Numbered from the stretch's first letter, positions 32,806-41,261 are shown. The stretch is DNA of 64,000 nucleotides from Serratia sp. Ag1 (GCF_000743355.1 NZ_JQEI01000009.1:124001-188000), one strand, 5' to 3'. Notes: generated by a model not told the origin, from the letters alone. Translations and numbers: made by a program.

Positions 32806-32866
32806 AAGCTTCCCTTGGTACGGAATATGAAACCCATTCTAACGCAGGAATACTAAACGATGAACA

Positions 32867-32889
32867 AGGTGGCCGACCAGCGGCCACCT
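32867..32889 (-). terminator. probable terminator of the kduD-isomerase operon
   Basis: A perfect 9-bp stem AGGTGGCCG / CGGCCACCT with 5-nt loop, 10 nt past the isomerase stop. On the minus strand only a weak T-containing tail (TTGTTC) follows. Confidence 0.5.
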
Positions 32890-32898
32890 GAAGAACAA

Positions 32899-33543
32899 TC
32901 AAGCGCGGTTGATAATATCTTTTACGAATGCCACGATCTCAGCTTTCTTGCCCTGTGAGAACAGACATTCTTGGAAACGCGCACCGCTGACAGCAGTTTT
33001 CAGCAGTTCTGGGTCGATGGCACGCAGCGTATCAAGATAGTTATCTTTGCTCACTGCACGCTTAACCTGATTCAGAATACCGGCGTTGCGTACCTGAGGC
33101 TCCTTACGATCGACTGGATAACCTTCACCTCTACGGCCAGTAAACGCTTTCTCGAAGATGTAACGAATATTCAGTTCTGCACCCCAGCCAAAGCCTTTGG
33201 CAAATGGCAGAGCCAGGGCGTTACCGTTGTTAACCTGGGCAAACAGGAAGGCGTCCGCAGGCTCGATGCAGTAACCGCACACCACACCTGGGTGGGCGTT
33301 CAGTGACATCATCGCACCCTGGCCGGTGCCGCAACCGGTAATCACAAAATCCACCGCTTCTGCATTCAGCAGGATGCTGGCCATGATCCCCAGATGGATA
33401 TAAGTCAGATGGTGGTCTTTCTCATCACTCATACCGACGTTGAACACCGCATCATGATTGTCAGCCGCTACGGCCTGCAGTTGTTCAAGAACCAGCGCAT
33501 TTTTACCCGCCTGGCTGTTTTCCATCATCAGTGCAATATTCAT
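32899..33543 (-). CDS. RpiB/LacAB-family sugar isomerase, DhuI-like
   Basis: Cytoplasmic protein of 214 residues with the RpiB/LacA/LacB fold. Key stretches are MMENSQAGKN, VDFVITGCGTGQGAMMS (phosphate/substrate loop, 70-76), GVVCGYCIEPADAF and GNALALPFAKGFGWGAELN, followed by an extra C-terminal domain (about 140-214). The whole pattern resembles streptococcal DhuI, which isomerises 4-deoxy-5-hexoseulose uronate from unsaturated uronates. It lies about 105 bp after kduD, the gene for the next enzyme, and kduI is not seen. DhuI function is inferred. Confidence 0.75.
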   Translation of the reverse strand: MNIALMMENSQAGKNALVLEQLQAVAADNHDAVFNVGMSDEKDHHLTYIHLGIMASILLNAEAVDFVITGCGTGQGAMMSLNAHPGVVCGYCIEPADAFLFAQVNNGNALALPFAKGFGWGAELNIRYIFEKAFTGRRGEGYPVDRKEPQVRNAGILNQVKRAVSKDNYLDTLRAIDPELLKTAVSGARFQECLFSQGKKAEIVAFVKDIINRA

Positions 33544-33574
33544 CGTTTCCTCTCTGAAAATAAAATCAATGCGT

Positions 33575-33638
33575 TATACCGTTCACTGCAAGTTGCATTA
33601 GCGTGGGCTTGGTTGCAACTCGAATTATTGAGGGTATC
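33575..33638. repeat. short ERIC-derived palindrome
   Basis: TATACC...GGGTAT ends with inner arms AAGTTGCA / GGTTGCAACT; the centre of ERIC is missing. It lies in the gap between kduD and the isomerase gene and may form a stem in their shared mRNA. Confidence 0.55.
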
Positions 33639-33647
33639 TATTCAGAC

Positions 33648-34409
33648 TTAGCGAGCTAACCAGCCGCCATCTACCGCCAGGGTATAGCCATTAACATAAT
33701 CTGAAGCTGACGACGCCAAGAATACGGCTGGCCCCATCAAGTCTTCTGGCAGGCCCCAACGCCCGGCAGGAATACGCTCAAGAATGGCTTCACTGCGAGC
33801 CTGATCGTCGCGCAACTGACGGGTATTGTTAGTCGCCATATAGCCTGGAGCCAAAGCGTTAACGTTGATGCCATGGCTGGCCCATTCGTTGGCCAACAGA
33901 CGGGTTACACCCATTACCGCGCTCTTTGACGCAGTGTAGGAAGGCACGCGAATACCCCCTTGGAAAGACAGCATAGAAGCGATGTTGATGATCTTGCCGC
34001 CTTTACCTTGCGCAATGAATTGGCGCGCTACGGCTTGAGACATGAAGAAGACCGTTTTAATGTTCAGGTTCATCACATCATCCCAATCTTTCTCGCTGAA
34101 CTCCAGCGCGTCCTGACGGCGGATGATACCTGCGTTGTTCACCAGAATATCGATATGGCCAAACTCTGCCACGGCACGCTCAATCAAGGAAGGCAGCACG
34201 TCCAGGTTGCTCAGGTCAGCTTTCAGGCTCAGAAAACGGCGCCCCAGCTCTGCAACTTTCGCGATGGTTTCTGTTGGCTCAACAACGTTGATCCCAACAA
34301 TGTCACACCCTGCCTGTGCCAAACCCAGTGCCATACCCTGGCCCAGACCTGTGTCACAACCCGTCACGACAGCAACTTTACCCTGCAACGAAAAATTATC
34401 GAGAATCAT
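33648..34409 (-). CDS. kduD: 2-dehydro-3-deoxy-D-gluconate 5-dehydrogenase
   Basis: Short-chain dehydrogenase of 253 residues that reduces 2,5-diketo-3-deoxygluconate to 2-keto-3-deoxygluconate. Visible are the cofactor loop TGCDTGLG (16-23), NNAG (91-94), and the catalytic Tyr158 and Lys162 in YTASK. ATG 34409 is chosen because AAGGA lies 7 nt upstream and the length equals E. coli KduD; the frame is open 42 nt further. It is the first gene of a two-gene unit with the DhuI-like isomerase. Confidence 0.95.
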   Translation of the reverse strand: MILDNFSLQGKVAVVTGCDTGLGQGMALGLAQAGCDIVGINVVEPTETIAKVAELGRRFLSLKADLSNLDVLPSLIERAVAEFGHIDILVNNAGIIRRQDALEFSEKDWDDVMNLNIKTVFFMSQAVARQFIAQGKGGKIINIASMLSFQGGIRVPSYTASKSAVMGVTRLLANEWASHGINVNALAPGYMATNNTRQLRDDQARSEAILERIPAGRWGLPEDLMGPAVFLASSASDYVNGYTLAVDGGWLAR

Positions 34410-34579
34410 GCTCTTTTCCTTAGTACTCAGGGCATCACCAGCCCTTATCAAAAAAGTGGGGATAGCATTGCAATCCCGTCAGTATCCGCAGCTTGCTGCC
34501 GCACAGAGCAGGCAGCATTGCCTGTCCCTGTCATCATGATGCGGCAAGTCTAGCGCTTATCCCGATGGCAATCAATAAA

Positions 34580-34598
34580 ATTGAAACAATGTTTTGAT
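34580..34598 (-). promoter_or_regulatory. KdgR-like operator upstream of kduD
   Basis: ATTGAAACAATGTTTTGAT matches about 15 of 19 KdgR consensus positions and has the GAAAC-N4-TTTT core. It is 170 nt upstream of the kduD start. Confidence 0.5.
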
Positions 34599-34680
34599 TT
34601 TTGTGAAAGGTATCTTTCATTTATTTGATGGCGATCGACCTAACCAAGAAAAACGTTCGCTATTTCCCTTCCCTGTTGAC

Positions 34681-34711
34681 AAACCTTTCTGCCCAAAGAA
34701 CAGAAAGGTTT
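34681..34711 (-). terminator. probable togT terminator hairpin
   Basis: A perfect 11-bp stem AAACCTTTCTG / CAGAAAGGTTT with 9-nt loop, 21 nt past the togT stop. The stem's own TTT is the only T-run, so efficiency is uncertain. Confidence 0.5.
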
Positions 34712-34732
34712 CATCAATGTCTATTCAGGAGG

Positions 34733-36307
34733 TCAAGCCTGCGAAGTCGATTCACGCAAGGTGGTTTTCACTTCAGGAACAATATTCATTTTCTGGCAGA
34801 TCTTGCTATTGCCCCAGCATTGTTCATAAGGCAGCCCCACCAGTTTTTCGATCACCAGACGGGCTTCTGGCTGAATGTCACCAAGCTTTCCACCGGCTTT
34901 GATCCGCGCCACCTCATCCAAAACTACGCGGTGGGTTTGGCGGTTTAACGTCATCTGGCTACTGAAGACGATGGCCACCAGCCCCAGCAGGATGACACCC
35001 GCAAAGAACACCCAGGAGATAGCCGTGATCGCGGTGTCCGGTTGTGTATGGGATTTGGACTGGAAGCCGTAATAGCTGAGGATTGCGCCCATCGTAAACA
35101 CAATAATGGAGCGGACTATTTTGCCAGAGAAGGTCATAGCACCTGCGTAAATCCCCTCGCGGCGGCGACCGGTAAACACTTCATCAACATCGGCCAGGAA
35201 GGTGTATACCGTCCAGGGGATGTAATAAACCCCGCCGGTGCCCAAGCCAAAGACCACCGTAATCCCGATAATGGCCGCCGAGGCATAATGCGCAGGCAGG
35301 TTGAAGAAGCGCAGCAGGGAGTAACAGCAGACGGCGAAAATAACAACACCGAGCGCCCAACTATAGGGTTTGCTGAAGCCTTTTTTGACGCACAGGCCAA
35401 TGAACAACGCCGTAGAGAATAGCTGCAGCATGGCATTCAAGCTGTTCAGCCCAGCCAGGATCGCCGGATCGTACTGCAGCACAAAAATCACGAAATAGGT
35501 AAAGACCGAGGCAAACAGCCATTCGGCACCAAAGCCAAACAGGTACATCCCCAGATGCTTGCGGAACACCCGCAGATAAAACGTCGATTGCATATCTCTG
35601 GCCAGAGATATCAACGTCCTCAGCAGCGATTGTTTCTGCTTCACGACCGCCGTCCCTGCATCTTTTCGTTCCCAAGAGAACAGATAAAGTACGCCGATAG
35701 CAATAAACAGAATGATCCCGTAGGTGATACCGGTATAAAGGAAGGGCTGCGCGGACTCTTTGCCGTAGATCAGGATGAATTGCCCAGGAATGAAGGCCGC
35801 CAGGAAGTTGGCCATTTTGCCAAAAATCGCTTTGTAGCCGGTAAGCTTGGAGCGCACAGCAAAGTCATCGGTCATTTCGGTCGCCAGTGTTTCATAAGGC
35901 ACCATAACCGAGGTGTAGATCAGTTCAAAAATCACATAGGTAGCAAGGTAATACCAGAAGCCGAAACCTTCTACCCACAGCAGTGGGTAAAAAATCATCA
36001 GCGGTGCGCCAATCAGCACAAAGAAACGGCGCCGGCCAAAACGTTTGCCAAACCAGGTATTACCAAAGTTATCGGTTAAGTACCCCATCACCGGGTTACT
36101 GATCGCATCAATAACGCTGGCTACCGAGAAGATAAATGACGCTTCCAACAACGTCAGACCACAAAACGTGGTGTAAAAATAAAGTAACCAAGCGCCGCTG
36201 ATTGCCAGAGCACCACTGCCTAACAGGTTGCCACCACCGTATGCCAACTGATGCCCCAGTGTGACTACCCGACCTTCTCCCAAAGGCTTAATGCTCGTTG
36301 TTCTCAT
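34733..36307 (-). CDS. togT: oligogalacturonide symporter TogT (GPH family)
   Basis: Inner-membrane secondary transporter of 524 residues with about 12 helices, from the glycoside-pentoside-hexuronide:cation symporter group. Seen are GYLTDNFGNTWFGKRFGRRRFF between helices 2 and 3, and MTDDFAVRSKLTGYKAIFGKM. In Dickeya TogT is an alternative route for short oligogalacturonides. The hydrophilic C-tail is about 60 residues. It is divergent from ogl, with a shared 447-bp control region. Confidence 0.9.
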   Translation of the reverse strand: MRTTSIKPLGEGRVVTLGHQLAYGGGNLLGSGALAISGAWLLYFYTTFCGLTLLEASFIFSVASVIDAISNPVMGYLTDNFGNTWFGKRFGRRRFFVLIGAPLMIFYPLLWVEGFGFWYYLATYVIFELIYTSVMVPYETLATEMTDDFAVRSKLTGYKAIFGKMANFLAAFIPGQFILIYGKESAQPFLYTGITYGIILFIAIGVLYLFSWERKDAGTAVVKQKQSLLRTLISLARDMQSTFYLRVFRKHLGMYLFGFGAEWLFASVFTYFVIFVLQYDPAILAGLNSLNAMLQLFSTALFIGLCVKKGFSKPYSWALGVVIFAVCCYSLLRFFNLPAHYASAAIIGITVVFGLGTGGVYYIPWTVYTFLADVDEVFTGRRREGIYAGAMTFSGKIVRSIIVFTMGAILSYYGFQSKSHTQPDTAITAISWVFFAGVILLGLVAIVFSSQMTLNRQTHRVVLDEVARIKAGGKLGDIQPEARLVIEKLVGLPYEQCWGNSKICQKMNIVPEVKTTLRESTSQA

Positions 36308-36331
36308 CTCTACGTCTCATTTCGTCAATAA

Positions 36332-36350
36332 AATGAACTATTATTTCATT
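36332..36350 (-). promoter_or_regulatory. KdgR operator for togT
   Basis: AATGAACTATTATTTCATT matches 18 of 19 positions of the KdgR consensus. It lies 25 nt upstream of the togT ATG, where bound repressor would block transcription or its start. Confidence 0.75.
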
Positions 36351-36393
36351 TTTTTAGGAATGATGTTTTATACTGGTTGGCAAGCGAGATTGA

Positions 36394-36409
36394 TGTGATT
36401 AAAATCACA
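36394..36409. promoter_or_regulatory. CRP site
   Basis: TGTGATTAAAATCACA is a perfect TGTGA-N6-TCACA dyad. It is 87 nt from the togT start and about 345 nt from ogl, so it more plausibly activates togT, or both through divergent promoters. Confidence 0.8.
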
Positions 36410-36603
36410 GAAAAAAAGTATGGGTATTTAATACGGACGTTTTAAGCGTGAGCCAAATCAAATTACAGCCCTCCTTGGGAGATGTTGGTTTTCCCAACCA
36501 CTATGTGGCTTGCGCAGCTAGAGATGGCACAGAATGCAACTGTTATTCCCCGCTGACCATGACCAAAACGGGCATCTTGAATGAAACCAGAATGCGAGAA
36601 GTA

Positions 36604-36629
36604 ATTTATGCGATACCGGTCGCATAAAT
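36604..36629. promoter_or_regulatory. unassigned dyad upstream of ogl
   Basis: Arms ATTTATGCGA and TCGCATAAAT (10 bp, perfect) flank TACCGG, so that ACCGGT sits near the centre, a core common in LacI/GntR-type operators. It is about 125 nt upstream of ogl and 52 nt before the KdgR box. The cognate regulator is unknown. Confidence 0.5.
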
Positions 36630-36680
36630 CACCCGTATGGGTTGGCCTGCTGCGCCACTTTGATATCATTTTTCTAAATT

Positions 36681-36699
36681 TATGAAACATTGTTTTATT
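36681..36699 (+). promoter_or_regulatory. KdgR operator for ogl
   Basis: TATGAAACATTGTTTTATT matches 18 of 19 positions of the KdgR consensus. It is 56 nt upstream of the ogl GTG. Confidence 0.8.
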
Positions 36700-36754
36700 A
36701 ATTCAGGAACTGTTCAGTTCAGGCGGTTCATCAACCAGTTTAAGGGAGGCCATT

Positions 36755-37921
36755 GTGGCTAAAGGTTCAATCCTCGAATTCAATTTTCACCGTTCAACCG
36801 ATGCAGGTACTGGCGCACAAATCACCCGCTTGACGCCGCCAGACGTTCTGTGCCACCGGAATTATTTCTACCAGAAATGCTTCACCAATGATGGGAACAA
36901 GCTGTTATTCGCTGGGGAATTTGACGGCAACCGCAACTATTACCTGCTGGACCTGCAAAAACAGCAGGCAGTTCAACTGACCGAAGGCGCGGGCGACAAT
37001 ACTTTCGGGGGCTTTTTATCACCGGACGATCGCTTCCTTTACTATGTAAAAAATGAACGCGAACTGCGCCGGGTTGAGCTCAGCAACTGTAGCGAAAAAA
37101 CGGTCTATCAGGTGCCAGAAGAGTGGGTAGGCTACGGTACTTGGGTCGCCAACAGCGAATGTACCAGCCTAGTGGGCATCGAGATCGATCGCAACGATTG
37201 GGAACCGCTGACCGATTGGAAAATCTTCCACTCCTTCTTCACCAAGAACCCTCGTTGCCGCCTGCTTCGCGTCGATCTCCATAGCGGTTCTTCACGCGTG
37301 ATCTATCAGGACAACCTCTGGCTGGGCCACCCGATTTATCGTCCTTACCACGATAACTGCGTGGCTTTCTGCCATGAAGGCCCACACGATCTGGTTGACG
37401 CCCGCATGTGGATGATTAATGAAGACGGCACCAACATGCGTAAGGTGAAAAGCCACGCTGAAGGCGAGAGCTGCACCCACGAATTCTGGGTACCGGACGG
37501 TTCTGCCTTGATGTATGTCTCTTATATGAAAGGCCAGCAAGACCGCAACATCTGCCGTTTCGACCCGGAAACTGGCGTCAATGAAGTTGTCATGTCGATG
37601 CCAGCCTGTTCTCACCTGATGAGCAACCACGATGGCAGCTTGCTGGTGGGTGATGGCTCTGCATCTCCGGTCGATATCAAGGATTCTGCAGGCTATACCA
37701 TCGAGAACGATCCTTGGCTTTATGTGTTTGATGCCAAGAACAAACGCACGGCGCGCCTGGCCGCACACAACAGTTCATGGCGCGTATTGAAGGGCGATCG
37801 TCAGGTAACGCACCCTCACCCTTCCTTCACGCCAGACAACCGTCAAGTGCTGTTTACTTCAGATTTTGAAGGGGAGCCCGCACTCTATCTGGCTAAATTG
37901 CCTGAAAATCTGTTTGCTTAA
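36755..37921 (+). CDS. ogl: oligogalacturonate lyase (PL22)
   Basis: Cytoplasmic enzyme of 388 residues that cleaves imported oligogalacturonides, mainly unsaturated digalacturonate, by beta-elimination to 4-deoxy-5-keto-uronate. It folds as a seven-bladed propeller in characterised relatives. Conserved stretches are CHRNYFYQKCFTNDGNKLLF, the CTHEFWVPDG blade and THPHPSFTPDNRQVLFTSD, the latter contributing metal-binding His. Start GTG 36755 follows GGGAGG. It forms an operon with kdgF, 21 nt downstream. Confidence 0.95.
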   Translation: MAKGSILEFNFHRSTDAGTGAQITRLTPPDVLCHRNYFYQKCFTNDGNKLLFAGEFDGNRNYYLLDLQKQQAVQLTEGAGDNTFGGFLSPDDRFLYYVKNERELRRVELSNCSEKTVYQVPEEWVGYGTWVANSECTSLVGIEIDRNDWEPLTDWKIFHSFFTKNPRCRLLRVDLHSGSSRVIYQDNLWLGHPIYRPYHDNCVAFCHEGPHDLVDARMWMINEDGTNMRKVKSHAEGESCTHEFWVPDGSALMYVSYMKGQQDRNICRFDPETGVNEVVMSMPACSHLMSNHDGSLLVGDGSASPVDIKDSAGYTIENDPWLYVFDAKNKRTARLAAHNSSWRVLKGDRQVTHPHPSFTPDNRQVLFTSDFEGEPALYLAKLPENLFA

Positions 37922-37942
37922 GGTTATTACTGAGGAAAAATC

Positions 37943-38266
37943 ATGTTCATCTACAAACAAGAATGCGCGCTTGAGGATTTGGGGAACGGCATCACGCGGC
38001 GTATTCTCGCTCACGGCGGAACGATGATGGCAGTGGAAGTCAACTTCAGCAAAGACGCCGTCGGCACCTTGCACAGCCACCCGCACGAACAGCTGACTTA
38101 TGTGCTTTCTGGCCGCTTCAGCTTCACCATTGACGGTGTCACCAAAGAAGTGAGTGCCGGAGATACGCTGTACAAGGAACCGAACGTGGTTCACGGTTGC
38201 GTCTGCTTGGAAGCCGGAACGCTGCTGGATACCTTTACACCGCAGCGTGCAGATTTCCTGAGCTAA
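37943..38266 (+). CDS. kdgF: KdgF, cupin acting on unsaturated monouronates
   Basis: Single-domain cupin of 107 residues. KdgF speeds ring opening of 4,5-unsaturated galacturonate to 4-deoxy-5-hexoseulose uronate in the cytoplasm. The metal-binding motif HSHPHEQ (44-50) and His84 (NVVHGC) are visible. It lies 21 nt after ogl, which makes the substrate, and a terminator follows. Confidence 0.92.
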   Translation: MFIYKQECALEDLGNGITRRILAHGGTMMAVEVNFSKDAVGTLHSHPHEQLTYVLSGRFSFTIDGVTKEVSAGDTLYKEPNVVHGCVCLEAGTLLDTFTPQRADFLS

Positions 38267-38277
38267 ACTCCCCCGCA

Positions 38278-38308
38278 ATCCCTGGCACAGCCGTGCCGGG
38301 GATTTTTA
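38278..38308 (+). terminator. rho-independent terminator of ogl-kdgF
   Basis: Stem ATCCCTGGCA / TGCCGGGGAT (one G-T pair) with 6-nt loop, followed by TTTTT. It lies 11 nt past the kdgF stop. Confidence 0.85.
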
Positions 38309-38434
38309 CTCTCCCCCAAGCAACTTGATATCCCCCACCGCCACGTCGCGTTGTTTAACCCTTAGGGTGCGTTATCATTTCTCGAGTTTCCGTGTATTCT
38401 GGGTACAAACATTCAGATCTCTGGAGGATCGCTG

Positions 38435-38812
38435 ATGTCATCTCATCAACCCGATGCCGTTATTCGCATTAAAAACCTGCGCTTACGCACTTTCATCGGC
38501 ATCAAAGAAGAAGAAATCAATAATCGTCAGGATATCCTGATCAACGTGACGATCCATTATCCTGCGGATAAAGCACGTAACAGTGAAAACATTGACGATG
38601 CGCTGAACTATCGCACTATTACCAAAGCCATCATCCACCACATTGAGAGTAACCGCTTCGCGTTGCTGGAAAAATTAACGCAGGATGTGCTCGATATCGT
38701 AAAACAACACCCGTGGGTAACCTATGCTGAAGTAGAGATAGATAAACTGCTGGCCCTGCGTTATGCCGACTCGGTTTCCATGACCATGAGCTATCGCCGC
38801 AACGCAGCATAG
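38435..38812 (+). CDS. folX: dihydroneopterin triphosphate 2'-epimerase FolX
   Basis: Member of the FolB/FolX tunnelling fold, 125 residues. It epimerises dihydroneopterin triphosphate to the monapterin form in the tetrahydromonapterin path. It is nearly identical to E. coli over [25 protein letters not shown], and carries [15 protein letters not shown] with the active-site Lys. A CTGGAGG precedes the ATG. It marks the right border of the pectin block. Confidence 0.95.
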   Translation: MSSHQPDAVIRIKNLRLRTFIGIKEEEINNRQDILINVTIHYPADKARNSENIDDALNYRTITKAIIHHIESNRFALLEKLTQDVLDIVKQHPWVTYAEVEIDKLLALRYADSVSMTMSYRRNAA

Positions 38813-38839
38813 TACTCACATCGTTCAGGGGGGCGGATC

Positions 38840-39745
38840 ATGCGGATCCTGATTACTGGCGCTACAGGGCTGATTGGCAGCAGCTTGACTCGGCAACTGC
38901 TGCATCTTTCCCATGAAGTTACCGTGCTGTCACGTAATGTAAAACGTGCGCAGGAAAAGTTTGGCCAGCAGGTCAGCTATTGGCCCTCACTGAGCGATCA
39001 ACCGTCTCTGGACGGCTTTGATGCCGTCATCAATCTGGCGGGTGAGCCCATCGCGGATAAACGTTGGAGCCAAGCCCAGAAAGAGCGCCTGTGCCATAGC
39101 CGCTGGGATCTGACCGAACGTCTGGCAACGCTGATCAATGCCAGTGCGACGCCACCTGCGGTGCTGATTTCAGGATCTGCCGTCGGTTATTATGGCGATC
39201 AGGGGCAGGCTGTCGTCACCGAAGATGAAACCCCGCGCGATGAGTTTACCCATCAGCTCTGCCAACGGTGGGAGGCGCTGGCGCTGCAGGCACAAAGCAG
39301 CCGTACCCGCGTCTGCCTGTTGCGTACCGGTGTGGTGCTGGCCCGTCAAGGTGGTGCCCTGGCCAAAATGTTGCCGCCCTTCCGCATGGGGCTCGGCGGG
39401 CCAATCGGCAATGGGCGTCAATATCTGCCCTGGATCCATATCGATGATATGGTCAATGGCATTATCTATCTGCTGGATCATCCTCCCCTGCAAGGCCCAT
39501 TCAATATGGTTGCGCCCTACCCGGTGCATAACGAGCAGTTTGCCGCCACCTTGGCCAGCGTGTTGGATCGCCCGGCGTTCCTGCGTGTTCCTGCGTGTGC
39601 TATGCGGCTGTTAATGGGCGAAGCGGCGGTGCTGGTGCTGGGTGGCCAACGCGCAGTACCCAGAAGGCTGGAAGAAGCGGGTTTCAGTTTCCGCTTCTTT
39701 GAACTGGAACAGGCGCTGGATGATGTAATCAACCAGCAAGCCTAG
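38840..39745 (+). CDS. yfcH: NAD-dependent epimerase-like protein YfcH
   Basis: SDR-type protein of 301 residues. The dinucleotide loop [10 protein letters not shown] (7-16) is present; the Tyr of the catalytic region is in [14 protein letters not shown]1731-type C-terminus ends [12 protein letters not shown]. The substrate is unknown; plant and bacterial relatives are linked to chloroplast division/oxidation. It lies 27 nt after folX, and its 3' end meets hisP tail to tail. Confidence 0.93.
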   Translation: MRILITGATGLIGSSLTRQLLHLSHEVTVLSRNVKRAQEKFGQQVSYWPSLSDQPSLDGFDAVINLAGEPIADKRWSQAQKERLCHSRWDLTERLATLINASATPPAVLISGSAVGYYGDQGQAVVTEDETPRDEFTHQLCQRWEALALQAQSSRTRVCLLRTGVVLARQGGALAKMLPPFRMGLGGPIGNGRQYLPWIHIDDMVNGIIYLLDHPPLQGPFNMVAPYPVHNEQFAATLASVLDRPAFLRVPACAMRLLMGEAAVLVLGGQRAVPRRLEEAGFSFRFFELEQALDDVINQQA

Positions 39746-39754
39746 GTGATATGC

Positions 39755-39776
39755 GGTGCCCTTACTTAAGGGCACC
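39755..39776. terminator. stem-loop shared by yfcH and hisP 3' ends
   Basis: GGTGCCCTT-ACTT-AAGGGCACC is a perfect 9-bp stem. It overlaps the last codons of hisP (minus) and lies 9 nt past yfcH (plus). No T-run follows on either strand; it may protect 3' ends rather than terminate. Confidence 0.45.
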
Positions 39777-40535
39777 CGAAAGGAATTGCTGCAAACGCGG
39801 GCTTTTCGGGTTACCGAAAACGTCGGCAGGTGGCCCCTGTTCTTCGATCAATCCTTGATGCAGGAAAATCACATGGTTCGACACATGGCGCGCAAACTCC
39901 ATTTCATGCGTCACTACCACCATGGTTTTCCCCTCTTCGGCCAGTTTCTGCATAATGCGCAGCACTTCGCCCACCAATTCAGGATCCAGCGCTGAGGTCG
40001 GTTCGTCAAACAGCAACACTTCCGGTTCCATCGCCAATGCCCGGGCGATCGACACACGCTGCTGCTGCCCACCGGAAAGATGCACCGGATATTTGCCCCG
40101 TGCGCGTTCGTCAATGCCGACCTTGTCCAGATAGCGCACCGCACGATCGCGGGCTTCGGCCTTGCTCAACCCCAATACCTGCACTGGCGCTTCCATCACG
40201 TTTTCCAGCACCGTCATGTGGCTCCACAGGTTGAAATGCTGGAATACCATGGTCAAACGGGTACGCAACAATTGCAGTTGTTTCTTATCAAACACTTTCA
40301 ACTGGCCGTCTTTATCGCGCACCATACGGATATCTTCATTATTCAGGCTGATCGAACCTTCACTGGGTTTCTCAAGGAAATTAATACAGCGCAGGAAGGT
40401 GCTTTTACCCGAACCGGAAGAACCGATAATACTGATCACATCCCCTGCATTGGCTGCCAGGGAAACCCCTTTCAACACTTCATGGTCGCCATAACGCTTG
40501 TGCAGTTCGGTGACGGCTAATTTATTTTCAGACAT
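39762..40535 (-). CDS. hisP: histidine/lysine-arginine-ornithine ABC transporter ATPase HisP
   Basis: ATPase of 257 residues that powers HisQM in the inner membrane. Seen are Walker [10 protein letters not shown], the signature [15 protein letters not shown], Walker [15 protein letters not shown] and switch [16 protein letters not shown] 40535 gives [16 protein letters not shown] as in E. coli; the frame is open six codons earlier. It follows hisM after 18 nt. Confidence 0.96.
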   Translation of the reverse strand: MSENKLAVTELHKRYGDHEVLKGVSLAANAGDVISIIGSSGSGKSTFLRCINFLEKPSEGSISLNNEDIRMVRDKDGQLKVFDKKQLQLLRTRLTMVFQHFNLWSHMTVLENVMEAPVQVLGLSKAEARDRAVRYLDKVGIDERARGKYPVHLSGGQQQRVSIARALAMEPEVLLFDEPTSALDPELVGEVLRIMQKLAEEGKTMVVVTHEMEFARHVSNHVIFLHQGLIEEQGPPADVFGNPKSPRLQQFLSGALK

Positions 40536-40553
40536 GTGTGTTATTCCCGCCAT

Positions 40554-41261
40554 TCATCGATGAGTTACGTGTGCCATCCAGCGTTTCTCTGCCTTACGGA
40601 ACAGGCTGATCAACGTGTAGGAGATAATCAGATACAACACCGCCGCGATACCAAACGCATAAAACGGCTGATAGGTTGCCGCATTGATATCGCGGGCTAT
40701 CTTCAGCAGATCCGGCACGGTGGCGGTAAAAGCCAGCGCCGTCGAATGCAGCATCAGGATCACTTCGTTGCTGTATGCCGGTAGTGCGCTGCGCAGCGCC
40801 GAAGGCAAGATAATGCAACGATACATTTTAAAACGCGAAAAACCATAGGCATTGGCCGCTTCAATTTCCCCATGCGGCACCGCGCGAATGGCCCCGGCAA
40901 AAATTTCGGTGGTGTACGCGCAGGTATTCAGCGTCAGCGCCAGGATGGTGCAATTGAGCCCGCTACGGAAAAACGCATTCAGGAACTCGGTTCCTCGCAC
41001 AATTTCCAGGCTGTACATGCCGGAATAAAACACCAGCAACTGCACATAAAGCGGAGTACCACGAAAAACATAGGTATAAAACCACACCGGAATACGCAGC
41101 CAGCGAATGGAAGACACCCGCGCCACTGCCATCGGGATCGCCAACAGCCCGCCCATCGCCACCGATGAAATCAGCAGCCACAGCGTCACCGCCACCCCGG
41201 TAAATCGATAGCCATCGCTCCACAACAACGATTGCCAATATTGATGCAGAATCTCGATCAT
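40554..41261 (-). CDS. hisM: histidine transport permease HisM
   Basis: Inner-membrane permease of 235 residues with five helices, forming a heterodimer with HisQ. The EAA-type loop GEIEAANAYGFSRFKMYRCIILPSALR that contacts HisP is visible. The start overlaps the hisQ stop by 4 nt. Confidence 0.95.
   Translation of the reverse strand: MIEILHQYWQSLLWSDGYRFTGVAVTLWLLISSVAMGGLLAIPMAVARVSSIRWLRIPVWFYTYVFRGTPLYVQLLVFYSGMYSLEIVRGTEFLNAFFRSGLNCTILALTLNTCAYTTEIFAGAIRAVPHGEIEAANAYGFSRFKMYRCIILPSALRSALPAYSNEVILMLHSTALAFTATVPDLLKIARDINAATYQPFYAFGIAAVLYLIISYTLISLFRKAEKRWMAHVTHR

Larger units (their letters stand above)
34410..34732 (-). promoter_or_regulatory. kduD promoter region
   Basis: A 323-bp spacer between togT and kduD. 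It contains the KdgR-like site at 34580-34598. An AAGG-type palindrome (TGAAAGGTATCTTTCA, 34614-34620 region) and the togT 3' hairpin lie at the right. No coding frame is credible. Confidence 0.45.
36308..36754. promoter_or_regulatory. togT/ogl divergent control region
   Basis: A 447-bp spacer with a KdgR box next to togT, a perfect CRP dyad, an unexplained 10-bp dyad and a KdgR box next to ogl, each listed separately. No gene is seen in it. The layout suggests induction by pectin breakdown products combined with catabolite control of both divergent genes. Confidence 0.7.

Noticed and set aside
36463-36690. 75-codon frame in the togT/ogl spacer
   Set aside because: It overlaps clear regulatory sites and has no ribosome site or similarity.
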